Made by a program: the position numbers and the translations under genes. From JAHCHG01 sp038251885 (lineage in GTDB: Bacteria; Acidobacteriota; Blastocatellia; Pyrinomonadales; Pyrinomonadaceae), in contig JBBSAX010000073.1 in assembly GCA_038251885.1 (NCBI GenBank), forward strand, positions 1-21,004: a DNA stretch of 21,004 nucleotides. The letters run 5' to 3'. Under the pieces are notes generated by a model that made no database searches, had not been told where the DNA came from, and saw only the letters and a program-made list of their open reading frames with translations. Positions 1 to 8,880 of this stretch are shown piece after piece. Position 1 is the first letter of the stretch; the number at the start of each line of letters is the position of its first letter.

Positions 1-36
1 CGTAGTTATTGATAAATTTCAGTCCGAGCATAATTT

Positions 37-747
37 TTATTCCGTCTCAAAAACCGACAAATCTTCCAAACGCCGTTTCATTGCTTCAAAGCTCACTAAA
101 AATTCGGTTGCAAGGCGATTGATTAAAGCCTTTTTGTTCTTTCCGATTTCGATAAAAATGGTTGCCGCTTTCAAACAAGCATTGCGCGGCATAAGAAGTT
201 CAGCGGCGAAAAAATCGGCTTCCTGTTCCATTTCGTATTTGTTTTCCGCGCCGATTTTTTTGAAATCGAAGTCTTCGGCAATTTTGATTTCCGAATGAAT
301 TTCGTCAGAATCGCTAATAGCCATACTTTCCGTCAAAAACATACTTTCCGATTTGGAGGCTTTCAAAAGCGGCATAAAATGAAGCAAATAATGCCCGAAT
401 TCGTGCGCTGCGCTAAACCGTCGGCGGACGGTTGGTTCGCTTTTATCGGTAAAAACACAGCCTTGCAAAAAATTTCCGAACTTTGCCGTATAGAGAAAAC
501 CGGAAAGTTTTCTATCGTCAGTTTCGAGTTCCGGCATTTCAAAACCGATTTCGATTTCCAGAAATTTCACCGCATTTTTTGTTGAAAGCGGTTTGCCGTT
601 CGGCAGTTCGACAACCATCAACGGATATTCGGCAAACATTCGGTTGAGCGGCACAATTTGCGGCGGAAAATCGTCATAGTCAAGATTCATCTGCCCGAAA
701 ACCTCCCGCACCGTTTCACTTATTTTTTGTCGTTTCGCTTGATCCAT
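37..747 (-). CDS. ImmA/IrrE-family zinc metallopeptidase
   Basis: A 236-aa protein with the zinc-peptidase signature HEFGH at residues 115-119 (H115, E116, H119) and a downstream EQEADFFAAELLMP segment around 174-187. In this family that segment supplies the third zinc ligand, probably E176. ImmA/IrrE peptidases typically cleave a partner repressor or regulator to derepress genes after stress, phage infection or element induction. The frame stays open upstream to 792. I chose the ATG at 747 because AAGGA lies just before it and the longer form would overlap the upstream gene by a further 45 nt. It is the third gene of a minus-strand run after an ECF sigma factor and a 195-aa protein, and it overlaps the latter by 32 nt. 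Co-translation with these genes suggests that one of them is its substrate or regulator; that is inference. No signal peptide or membrane segment, so it is cytoplasmic. The family call is firm, the substrate unknown. Confidence 0.88.
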   Translation of the reverse strand: MDQAKRQKISETVREVFGQMNLDYDDFPPQIVPLNRMFAEYPLMVVELPNGKPLSTKNAVKFLEIEIGFEMPELETDDRKLSGFLYTAKFGNFLQGCVFTDKSEPTVRRRFSAAHEFGHYLLHFMPLLKASKSESMFLTESMAISDSDEIHSEIKIAEDFDFKKIGAENKYEMEQEADFFAAELLMPRNACLKAATIFIEIGKNKKALINRLATEFLVSFEAMKRRLEDLSVFETE

Positions 748-1303
748 CGTTTTTTTCCTTCTTTTTCTGCAAACGCTTAACGCGGGTGGCAAATGCCGCT
801 TGCTGTTGACTGTGACGAAATATCAAAAAATTAGCCTCTTTGAAAAACGGCACTAAATATTTATCTTTTATTTCCAGATTAAAAATTTCTCCGGCGATTC
901 GCTTGATTTCCGCCAAACTTAAATAACTTGGCAAAGGCGTGGCATTTTCTGCTAAATGCCGATTTGTTTCTTCTTCGCCAATCGGAACGCGATTTTTTAC
1001 GATTAACTGTTTGGCAACATCGCCGAAAGTTAGGATTTTTTCTTCATATTCATCTTCCTTAAATGCGCTGGGTAAATGTTCGTGCGCGAGTTCGAGAACC
1101 GTTTCCGCCAATTCGTCAAAACCGAGTTCGGCGGCGTAATGTGAATTGATTCGGCTTATCATTTCGTCGAGAATCGAGTCGCGCAGTGTGTATTGCAAAA
1201 CTTTTGCTACCTTTTCATCATTGCTTTCGTCTAAGCCTTCGATATAGAGGTCAATCAAAAGTTTGCGTTGTTCGCTATTCAATTGTTCGTCAAATCTGTT
1301 CAT
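716..1303 (-). CDS. Unrecognised 195-aa protein between sigma factor and ImmA/IrrE peptidase
   Basis: I do not recognise a family. The protein is soluble and mostly helical in appearance. It has an acidic N-terminal half, a central segment with two helix-like stretches (about residues 125-160) and a very basic C-terminus (about 170-195, lysine-rich). There is no zinc-finger Cys/His set, no transmembrane segment and no clear helix-turn-helix. Its ATG overlaps the sigma-factor stop as ATGA (1300-1303), and its 3' end overlaps the peptidase gene by 32 nt, so the three are almost certainly one translationally coupled unit. By position it would be the natural candidate for a regulator that binds the sigma factor and is cleaved by the peptidase, but nothing in the sequence itself shows this. 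The real-gene call rests on the overlaps at both ends and an uninterrupted frame. Confidence 0.75.
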   Translation of the reverse strand: MNRFDEQLNSEQRKLLIDLYIEGLDESNDEKVAKVLQYTLRDSILDEMISRINSHYAAELGFDELAETVLELAHEHLPSAFKEDEYEEKILTFGDVAKQLIVKNRVPIGEEETNRHLAENATPLPSYLSLAEIKRIAGEIFNLEIKDKYLVPFFKEANFLIFRHSQQQAAFATRVKRLQKKKEKNDGSSETTKNK

Positions 1304-1920
1304 TGTTTTAAAAACTCTTTTCTTAAATTTGTTCTTGCCCGTGAGAGTCGGACATCTGCCGCGCCTTCGCTGATGCCGTAGTGGGCGGCGATTTCTTTAG
1401 TATTAAGTCCGCCGATATAACTCAGTCGTAAAATTTTTTGGTCTTTTTCATTCACCACCGATAAAATTTCCTCGGCTTTTAATTGATTCTCTCTAAAGAA
1501 TCTTTCAACGCTTTGTTTTTCCAGATAATCGAACAGTTCCGATTCGGAAGCGTTTTCGACATCACCTGCAAACCCGAATTTGAGAACTGCATCGCTAACT
1601 GAGGTTGTGCGTGGCTGTTTCTTTTGATCTCTGCATAAATGCTGAATCATAAAAAATGCTGCTTGCCGAAGCCACGCTTTCGCGGAATTTTCGGGATTAT
1701 AATTACCGGCATTTTTCAGAGCGGTAATTTTTACCTCAGAAAAAACTTCTTCCACGTTTTCCTTTGAATCAGGTAGATTGAATTTCCTTAAATACACACG
1801 AATATCCATTAGAAGATTGGTCTTAAACTGCTCAATTGCTTCTTCCAGTTTTTTCCGACTGGCTTTGAGGTCGGATTCGCTCGGTGAGCTTTCAATTTTC
1901 TTAGCGTTTTGTTCCGGCAT
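1300..1920 (-). CDS. ECF-type RNA polymerase sigma factor
   Basis: A 206-aa sigma-70-family protein of ECF size with two recognisable regions. A region-2-like segment lies at about 35-105; it includes an AKAWLRQAAFFMIQHLCRD stretch typical of the core-binding/-10 region. A region-4 helix-turn-helix sits at the C-terminus (about 148-206: DQKILRLSYIGGLNTKEIAAHYGISEG, then a basic helix with LSRART). It should recruit RNA polymerase to a small regulon. There is no linked transmembrane anti-sigma factor; instead the next genes encode an unrecognised soluble protein and an ImmA/IrrE peptidase. A GAGG motif sits just before the ATG at 1920. The 190-bp gap to the divergent mod gene must hold both promoters, but I see no convincing box in it. 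The sigma call is firm; the subgroup is not assignable by eye. Confidence 0.9.
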   Translation of the reverse strand: MPEQNAKKIESSPSESDLKASRKKLEEAIEQFKTNLLMDIRVYLRKFNLPDSKENVEEVFSEVKITALKNAGNYNPENSAKAWLRQAAFFMIQHLCRDQKKQPRTTSVSDAVLKFGFAGDVENASESELFDYLEKQSVERFFRENQLKAEEILSVVNEKDQKILRLSYIGGLNTKEIAAHYGISEGAADVRLSRARTNLRKEFLKQ

Positions 1921-2110
1921 TTTCCCTCTATTTACCTAAGTTCCACAAAATAGCAAAAACCTTACACGGCAATTAAAAAAATATGAAATTCATGAAAGAT
2001 TCTTTAATTATCGGATTAAGGAAAGTTAGGTGAACTATTAAGTATTTGTTAATATCAACTTGTTTAATTTATCTCAAAAATACCGGAAATCAAATATTTA
2101 GATTGGAAAT

Positions 2111-3733
2111 ATGCCAAAACTTACTTGGGTTGGAAAAGAGAAGGTTGTAAATCATCATCAGGAAGTGCCGTTTCGCATTTTAGAACATCAGTATAATTTT
2201 ACCGCCACGGACAGCAATTCACAGGGAAACAAGATAATTCACGGTGATAATTTGGAAGCCTTAAAATCTCTTTTGCCCGAATATGAAGGGAAAATAAAAT
2301 GTATTTATATTGATCCGCCGTATAACACGGGAAACGAGGGCTGGATTTATAACGATAACGTCAATGATGAAAAAATCAAGAAATGGCTTGGTCAGGTTGT
2401 CGGCAAAGAAGGCGAAGACCTTTCGCGCCACGATAAATGGCTTTGTATGATGTATCCGCGCTTGAAAATCTTAAAAAGGCTTTTAGCGGATGATGGAATA
2501 ATTTTCGTTAGTATTGATGATAACGAAGTTTTTTCACTTGGAATTTTGATGGATGAAATTTTTGGTCGTTCAAAACGTCTAGCTTGCGCCCCGTGGTTAG
2601 CTGAACCCAGCGGAGGAAAAGAAAAAACAGGATTACGAGGCGGACACGAATATATTGTTATTTATGGAGATATAAATAGCTTAACAAGAGAATTACGTTC
2701 TACAGGTGAACTTAATCAAAAAGATAAATGGGGCAAATATCGAAAAGGACGTGAATTAAGAAAATGGGGCGGGATTTCTCTAAGAACTGACCGACCTAAT
2801 CAATGGTTTCCTCTTAAAACGCCCGAAGGAATTGAAGTTTTTCCTTATAGAAATGATGGTAAAGAAGGTCATTGGCGTTGGGGAAAAGAACAAAAAATGA
2901 AAGAAATAGTAGAAGACACTGAAAAAGCTCATTGGGAATTATGCACTTATGACGAAGGCGTTGTAGTAAATGGAGAAACTGAAAGATTTGTGCCATTTGA
3001 AAAGATTAGAGATAAGCAAAGATCTGTTGGTTGGGATACTTGGTTAGATTCTTTCGGTTACAATTCTGATGGAACTAGAGAACTTAAAGAAATGTTTGGG
3101 GAAAAACCTTTTGATACGCCAAAGCCGTCGTCATTAATCAAATGGCTTATTTCACTTCACGATGACGAAGATGCAATTATTCTCGATTCTTTCGCCGGTT
3201 CTGGAACAACTGCACACGCAGTTTTGAAATTAAACAAAGAAGAAGGCGGAAATCGGAAATTTATTTTAATTGAAACAATGGATTACGCCGAAACAATCAC
3301 CGCCGAAAGAGTCAGGCGCGTGATGCAGGGTTACGGCGAAAATTCAAAAGCAGTTGAAGGCTTGGGCGGCGCGTTTGACTATTATGAAATCGGCGACAGA
3401 ATTTTTCTTGATGACGGCAATTTGAATGAGTCAATCGGAGTCGAAAAAATTCGGCGTTATGTCGCTTTTTCCGAAAACATTCCGGCAGAAAATCAGGTTT
3501 TACAGGATAATGAATTATCGCCGTATTTATTAGGTTTGTCGGGCGATACGGCTTACTTTTTTATGTATGAAAAAGAAGACACGACGACTTTGGATTTAGA
3601 ATTTTTAGCAAATCTGCCTTTCAAGCCGGAATCTTCGATTATTTACGCCGATAATTGCTTATTGACTCGTGAATTTTTGCAGAAGCACAATATTATTTTC
3701 AAGAAAATTCCTCGTGAAATTACCAGATTTTAA
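2111..3733 (+). CDS. mod: Type III restriction-modification DNA methyltransferase (Mod)
   Basis: A 540-aa adenine-N6/cytosine-N4-type DNA methyltransferase. The catalytic motif IV is DPPY (residues 68-71, in DPPYNTGNEGW), and the AdoMet-binding motif I FAGSGTT follows at 361-367. The DPPY-before-FxGxG order is that of beta-class enzymes, which include type III Mod subunits. Residues of about 155-335 between them are the expected target-recognition region. Mod methylates one strand of an asymmetric site and gives sequence specificity to the Res subunit encoded 2 nt downstream. The start at 2111 has only a weak GGA site; no better start is seen. The DNA of the middle third (about 2580-3110) looks different from its flanks: AGA arginine codons replace CGC/CGT and it is AT-richer, suggesting swapping of the recognition domain. 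No simple-sequence repeat that could make expression phase-variable was found. Confidence 0.93.
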   Translation: MPKLTWVGKEKVVNHHQEVPFRILEHQYNFTATDSNSQGNKIIHGDNLEALKSLLPEYEGKIKCIYIDPPYNTGNEGWIYNDNVNDEKIKKWLGQVVGKEGEDLSRHDKWLCMMYPRLKILKRLLADDGIIFVSIDDNEVFSLGILMDEIFGRSKRLACAPWLAEPSGGKEKTGLRGGHEYIVIYGDINSLTRELRSTGELNQKDKWGKYRKGRELRKWGGISLRTDRPNQWFPLKTPEGIEVFPYRNDGKEGHWRWGKEQKMKEIVEDTEKAHWELCTYDEGVVVNGETERFVPFEKIRDKQRSVGWDTWLDSFGYNSDGTRELKEMFGEKPFDTPKPSSLIKWLISLHDDEDAIILDSFAGSGTTAHAVLKLNKEEGGNRKFILIETMDYAETITAERVRRVMQGYGENSKAVEGLGGAFDYYEIGDRIFLDDGNLNESIGVEKIRRYVAFSENIPAENQVLQDNELSPYLLGLSGDTAYFFMYEKEDTTTLDLEFLANLPFKPESSIIYADNCLLTREFLQKHNIIFKKIPREITRF

Positions 3734-3735
3734 TT

Positions 3736-6300
3736 ATGGAACTGAAAGATTATCAACAAACCGTCATCACCGATTTAGAAAATTTTCTCGAATATCTCGA
3801 CCGTTATCAGGATGTCGGCATTGGCAAAGCGTTTCAAACATATTGGCAGGACAAAGGCGTAACGATGGACGCTTATAAACACGCCGTTAAAGGTGTGCCG
3901 AATGTCTGCATAAAAGTTCCGACGGCAGGCGGCAAAACTTTTATTGCCGTCAATGCCCTGCGCCCGATTTTTGAAAATTTCACGAAATCAAATCCCGCTC
4001 AACCGAAAGTTGTCGTCTGGCTTGTTCCTTCAATTACGATTCTCGACCAAACCATCAAGAATTTAAGCGATGCCAGACATCCTTATAATTTGAAATTGAA
4101 AACTCACTTTAACGGCAGAGTAGAAATTTTCACCAAAAACGACATTCTGCAAGGCGGCGGATTTAATCGGGATGCGGTCAAAGAGCAATTAAGCATTATC
4201 GTTTTAAGTTTTGACAGCCTTCGCGCGAGAAAAAAGGAAGACCGCAAACTTTATCAGGAAAACGGTAATCTAGCGGATTTTGTCGTTGATGAAGAAGTCA
4301 TTTCGGTCATCAGCGTTCTGCGAAGTCTGAAACCCGTCGTCATCGTTGACGAAAGCCATAATGCCGAAACCGATTTAAGCGTCGAAATGCTGCAAAATCT
4401 GAATCCGGGTTTTATTCTTGATTTAACCGCCACGCCCAGAAATAACAGCAACATCATCAGCTTCGTCAGCGCGGCGCAACTCAAGAAAAATAATATGGTC
4501 AAACTTCCCGTCGTCGTGCAGAATCAACGCGACAAAACGGACGTTTTAGCCAACGCTCTCAATTTCCAAAAACAGCTTGAAGAAATGGCAAAAGCCGAAG
4601 AAAAAAACGGTGGCAGCTACATTCGCCCGATTGTGCTTTTCCAAGCCGAACCCAAAAACGCTGAAGACGCGACGACCTTTCAGGACATCAAAAACAAACT
4701 CGTCAAACTTTCAATTCCCGAAGAACAAATAGCCATCAAAACGGCGGAAATCAACGAAATAAAAAACGTAGATTTGTTAAGCCGCGATTGTCCGATTCGC
4801 TTTATCATTACGGTCAACGCTCTCAAGGAAGGCTGGGATTGCCCTTTCGCATATATTTTGGCTTCACTCGCAAACAAAGGTTCAGCCGTTGATGTCGAGC
4901 AGATTTTAGGTAGAGTTCTGCGGCAGCCGAGTGTTAAACAGCACAGTGAACAATTACTGAATTTGAGCTACGTTTTCACTTCGTCGGGAAAATTCCTGCA
5001 AACTCTGGATAATATCGTCAAAGGCTTAAACCAAGCCGGTTTCAGCAATCGAGATTTTCGCGTCGTCGAAACAATTATCGAAGAAAAACCGACAATTCCA
5101 CAGCCAACGCAAACAATTCTTTTTCCCGAACCTAAAATCGAAGAAACATTGACCGAAAAAGATGAAGAAATTGACATTTCCAAAGTAAATATCACGGAAA
5201 CCACCGACAATCTCGAAGAATTAAAACAAAAAGCAATCGCTATCAACACCGAATTTGCCAAGAAAATAGAATCAGACCCGTTTCAGTTTCCGATTGAATT
5301 GGAAGAAAAAACGAACACCCAACCAATGAAAGAAGTATTTGCCGAAACAGCAAAACAACTAAAATTACCGCAATTTTTTATCTGTGTTCAATCTGACGGC
5401 GGATTTTTTGAATCCGGCGAAAACGAAATTTTGCTTGAAAATGACGAATTGTTAAAAGACTTTAGATTAAGCCAAGCCGATGCAACCATTGATTTTGAAA
5501 CGGTTGATTCTGAAACCTACTACATTGATCTTGAAAAAGTCAGCGGCGAAGACTACAAACCGACTTTCAAAAAGATGAGCGGGCAGCAAATCGCCGCCTT
5601 AAATCAAAAGATTTTAAGCCTTCCGCCGCAGTCAAAAATCGAAGCCGTGGGTGGAAGATTCTGCAAACTGATCGGAAATATGTATCCAATTCCCGACAAG
5701 GAAGTAAAATTTTATATCAATAGAATTTTAGAACAAATGGACGCGGATCAATTAAAAGACTGCTTAGAAAGAGATTTTATTTATGCCACAAAAATTAAGC
5801 GTAAAATTAATGATTTGACAACTATTCACAAGGAAAAAAGATTTTCCGATTATTTAGACGTTGACCGAATAGTTATCAAACCAAATTACGAACTGCCCGA
5901 AACTATTACGCCTTCGGCAAACGCACCGGCGATTCAAAAGAGCCTTTATGTCAATGAAACGGCAATGAATGGTTTTGAAGGAAAAGTTATTAACGAACTC
6001 GCCAATCTCGAAAATATTGTCTTTTGGCACAAAATCATCGAGAAGAAAGGATTTAGATTAAACGGTTTTTTGAATCATTACCCGGATTTTCTGCTTTTGA
6101 CAAAAAGCGGAAAAATTCTCCTTGTCGAGTCGAAAGGAGACAATTTAGACAATTCCGATTCAATGAGAAAATTGAGATTGGCTCAACTTTGGACGAGTAA
6201 AGCGGGAAATAATTTTCGTTATTTTATGGTTTTTGATAACAGCCCGATTGAAAATGCACATAAACTTGATGAAGTTATAAAATTGATTGCCCAAATGTAG
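3736..6300 (+). CDS. res: Type III restriction endonuclease subunit (Res)
   Basis: An 854-aa DEAD/SF2 helicase-nuclease. Walker A is PTAGGKT (62-68), motif II is DESH (205-208), and motif III-like TATPR follows. The later helicase motifs include an arginine-finger region QILGRVLRQP. The C-terminal endonuclease domain has a PD-(D/E)xK arrangement: PD at 783-784, then E798-x-K800 in VESKGD. All key residues are present, so the enzyme looks active. In type III systems Res and Mod form a complex that needs two inversely oriented unmethylated sites, hydrolyses ATP and cuts near one of them. The gene starts 2 nt after the mod stop without a clear ribosome site, which implies translational coupling and keeps Res tied to Mod. 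It ends 11 nt from the convergent CHAT gene with no visible terminator. The length is somewhat short for the family, but no domain is missing. Confidence 0.93.
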   Translation: MELKDYQQTVITDLENFLEYLDRYQDVGIGKAFQTYWQDKGVTMDAYKHAVKGVPNVCIKVPTAGGKTFIAVNALRPIFENFTKSNPAQPKVVVWLVPSITILDQTIKNLSDARHPYNLKLKTHFNGRVEIFTKNDILQGGGFNRDAVKEQLSIIVLSFDSLRARKKEDRKLYQENGNLADFVVDEEVISVISVLRSLKPVVIVDESHNAETDLSVEMLQNLNPGFILDLTATPRNNSNIISFVSAAQLKKNNMVKLPVVVQNQRDKTDVLANALNFQKQLEEMAKAEEKNGGSYIRPIVLFQAEPKNAEDATTFQDIKNKLVKLSIPEEQIAIKTAEINEIKNVDLLSRDCPIRFIITVNALKEGWDCPFAYILASLANKGSAVDVEQILGRVLRQPSVKQHSEQLLNLSYVFTSSGKFLQTLDNIVKGLNQAGFSNRDFRVVETIIEEKPTIPQPTQTILFPEPKIEETLTEKDEEIDISKVNITETTDNLEELKQKAIAINTEFAKKIESDPFQFPIELEEKTNTQPMKEVFAETAKQLKLPQFFICVQSDGGFFESGENEILLENDELLKDFRLSQADATIDFETVDSETYYIDLEKVSGEDYKPTFKKMSGQQIAALNQKILSLPPQSKIEAVGGRFCKLIGNMYPIPDKEVKFYINRILEQMDADQLKDCLERDFIYATKIKRKINDLTTIHKEKRFSDYLDVDRIVIKPNYELPETITPSANAPAIQKSLYVNETAMNGFEGKVINELANLENIVFWHKIIEKKGFRLNGFLNHYPDFLLLTKSGKILLVESKGDNLDNSDSMRKLRLAQLWTSKAGNNFRYFMVFDNSPIENAHKLDEVIKLIAQM

Positions 6301-6311
6301 AAAATATAGAC

Positions 6312-8876
6312 CTAGCGAAAGTCTCCATTCAACGTAAAATCTGCCCAAAAATAAGGCTCGTGCATATTTCCGGATTTGTTTTTTATCAGTTCCAAAGAGG
6401 CTTTTTGTAAAGATTCCGCCGATGAAGTTCCCTGTTTATAATGCTCGTAAAAAGTTTTGGTAAAAATGGCGGTTGATTTATCGTTGGCTTCCCATTGGGC
6501 AGAAATAACCGTCGTTGCGCCCGAAGCCATCATTCCCCACGCCAAACTTACCAAGCCTTCGCCGCTCAGGACATTATTCGTTTCGCACGATGCCAAAAAG
6601 ACCAGACTTGCCTTTTTGAGTTTGATGTTCAAAAGTTCTTCGACGGTCAAACGTCCGTCGTCGCTTCCAAATTTTCTAAAACCCAGAAAAGAGTCTAACG
6701 GCTGGTCGCCCGCAACTTCGGCGTGCATCGAAAAATGCAGAATATCGAACTTTTCCGATACGCGGCTAAAATCTCCGGCAGTCGCATTGATAATCGGCTT
6801 GGAGTTGTAAATTCCGGCGACAGTTGAGGCTTCCGAGTTCACATATTGCAGTAACTTTGTTTCAAATGACGAGTTAGCGAAGGCTTGCAGAGTTTGACGA
6901 TTCGGCTTCGCACCTTTTAGCTGTTCGAGCAAAATCGAAACCGAAGGCGCGTAAGAGATGAGTTTTTCTTCAATCAGATACCTTTCGCCGTCTGAACTGA
7001 GTGCCTGAAAAGGGATTTTCCAAAGGGATTTATCAGGAACGATAATCAAGTGTTTTGCGGTCAAACCAAGCGGTTTCAATAAATTATTGTAAATTGTTTG
7101 ACCATCGCGTTTGAAAAAGACGCGATTTTTAATATCATTTTGCGTTTTGGTTGCAATAGTTTCGGCTTCGTCTTCTGTAACTGGCAGTTCAATAGTTCGG
7201 AGTTGTTTGCCATTTTCCCCAACGAATGCAAACAGTTTTTTATCCAAGGTGACAAAGTAAGAGATAACTGCCGTGTCCTTCAAACTGGCTACTTTGTCTA
7301 ATTCGGACAAATCAGGCTTTTTGAGATTCAATTCGGGGATTTTAGTCGTGATTAACTTTTCGTTTTTTTCTATCTCGGCGGCAAAATTTTCGTCGTCAAT
7401 ATATTTCAAAGAAAGTTCTTCAAGTAATTTGCGCGTTTGCGGTGAAATGGTTGATTCATTTTTGACTCTCGAATTATTAATTCTATCCTTGAGAAATCGG
7501 GCTTTCAAAAAGTCCGCTAATTCAAATGACTCTTGTGGATTGCCGGATTTGATTTGTGTCAAAAGCCTATACGCATTGTGATAGGTTTCGAGAATTCCGA
7601 GCGTCAAATTATTGTTTTCAGATATGCGAATTTCTTCGATAATCGCCAGCGATTTTTCTAAATGCTCAAGTGCTTTTTCTTGTTGGTTGAGATTAAAATA
7701 AGCCTTTGCAAAGTCCAGATGGACAGCGGGTAAATCATCGCGGAAATTGTCCCTAAGCGTTAGCTCCAAAACTTTTTGATTGAGCCGAATGACCTGATTC
7801 CAATTCTTGTTTCTTTTAGCGACTCTGATTTTCCAAAGCGGCAACATAAATTCGGAGAAGTTTTCCATCTTATCCAACTGCGCGAACAGATTTTCGGCAA
7901 TTTCTGATTGGTTTGTAAATGCTGCGATAACTGCTTTTCCTAAAGTCTTTTCAAAGGCAAATTGATTATTTACGTCGTATTTTTCAAGCTGCTCCAAATA
8001 GAGGTGGGCTTTTGCAACATCATACTTATCTAAAGAAGTTAGGAGCAGAGAGTTCAGAAAATTACAAATTTGATTAGAATTATTCTCATCAATCGAAGCC
8101 TTCAAGCCTCTTTCCAGATTGGAGAAGGCTTTTCGGGATTGTCCCGTTGCGCTTAAATTGGTCGCCGACTCAAATAACGCTTGCCGGTATTTATGCTTAA
8201 ACTGGGTGTTTTGTGCCGAAGAAATAAGTTTTTCGTTGTATTTGAGAGCCGTTTGATAATTCAATTTTGATGCCCACGCCAACGCCAAAAATCTATATGT
8301 ATCGAGTTTGGCGGCATTTATTTTTCCCTTTTCAAACGATTTTTCGGCTTTTTCAAGCCAAATGATGGCTGAAACGTCGTAGCCCGAAGAAAACAAAATC
8401 CGACCGATATTTAGAAAATACTCACCCTGACTTTGTTGATTATTCGGCGCGAGTGCAAGTGCTTTTTTGCCAAATTCAAAGGCTTCCTTATATTTGCGCT
8501 GAGAACGGCGAAGCCACGCCAGACGAAAATAAATTTGCGCTTTTGGGATTGCATCAATTTCATTTCCGGTAAGATTTTGAAGTGCTTCATTGAGCGCAGT
8601 TTCCGCCAAGTCGTATTTCTGCAAAGTGATTTGCGAAACGGCAACGACATCCAATCCTTTTGAAACAAGCAAACCGGATTTTGATTTTCGCGCCTTTTCG
8701 ATCCCCTTTTCGGCGAGTTCGACGGCTTTTGAATAATTTCCGTTGTCAAATTCAATTTGCGCCTGTCCGATTTGTCTTAAAATATCAGACGTTTGAGCCG
8801 AAATGTTTAAAATAAAGGCAAAACAAAGCAGAAATATAAACTGCAAAATCTGCTTTGTTTTGTTATTGGTTTGCAT
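6312..8876 (-). CDS. Exported TPR-CHAT (caspase-like) protease
   Basis: An 854-aa protein. A signal peptide lies at 1-27 (basic start, then FIFLLCFAFILNISA, cleavage probably before QTSD). Next comes a long helical TPR array (about 30-500) and a C-terminal CHAT domain (about 580-854). The CHAT catalytic dyad is visible: H718 in LHFSMHA and C764 in FLASCETN, followed by the typical EGLVSLAWGMMASGATTVISAQW segment. CHAT proteins are caspase-fold cysteine peptidases, and their TPRs usually bind the activating partner. In the type III-E CRISPR Craspase complex a TPR-CHAT protease cleaves a protein that controls a sigma factor. Here the protease is the last gene of a sigma/anti-sigma operon but carries an export signal, so any cleavage would occur outside the cytoplasm. 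I chose the ATG at 8876, 4 nt after the previous stop; the open frame extends to 9086, but that part only overlaps the upstream gene. Substrate unknown. Confidence 0.9.
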   Translation of the reverse strand: MQTNNKTKQILQFIFLLCFAFILNISAQTSDILRQIGQAQIEFDNGNYSKAVELAEKGIEKARKSKSGLLVSKGLDVVAVSQITLQKYDLAETALNEALQNLTGNEIDAIPKAQIYFRLAWLRRSQRKYKEAFEFGKKALALAPNNQQSQGEYFLNIGRILFSSGYDVSAIIWLEKAEKSFEKGKINAAKLDTYRFLALAWASKLNYQTALKYNEKLISSAQNTQFKHKYRQALFESATNLSATGQSRKAFSNLERGLKASIDENNSNQICNFLNSLLLTSLDKYDVAKAHLYLEQLEKYDVNNQFAFEKTLGKAVIAAFTNQSEIAENLFAQLDKMENFSEFMLPLWKIRVAKRNKNWNQVIRLNQKVLELTLRDNFRDDLPAVHLDFAKAYFNLNQQEKALEHLEKSLAIIEEIRISENNNLTLGILETYHNAYRLLTQIKSGNPQESFELADFLKARFLKDRINNSRVKNESTISPQTRKLLEELSLKYIDDENFAAEIEKNEKLITTKIPELNLKKPDLSELDKVASLKDTAVISYFVTLDKKLFAFVGENGKQLRTIELPVTEDEAETIATKTQNDIKNRVFFKRDGQTIYNNLLKPLGLTAKHLIIVPDKSLWKIPFQALSSDGERYLIEEKLISYAPSVSILLEQLKGAKPNRQTLQAFANSSFETKLLQYVNSEASTVAGIYNSKPIINATAGDFSRVSEKFDILHFSMHAEVAGDQPLDSFLGFRKFGSDDGRLTVEELLNIKLKKASLVFLASCETNNVLSGEGLVSLAWGMMASGATTVISAQWEANDKSTAIFTKTFYEHYKQGTSSAESLQKASLELIKNKSGNMHEPYFWADFTLNGDFR

Positions 8877-8880
8877 ACAA

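Noticed and set aside
1921..2110. Promoter pair in the 190-bp divergent region between the ECF sigma factor and mod
   Set aside because: Several AT-rich hexamers occur but none forms a convincing -35/-10 pair at a proper distance, so none is listed.
6301..6311. Terminator between res and the convergent CHAT gene
   Set aside because: Only 11 bp separate the stops and no hairpin with a T tract is present; the same is true at 14017-14029.
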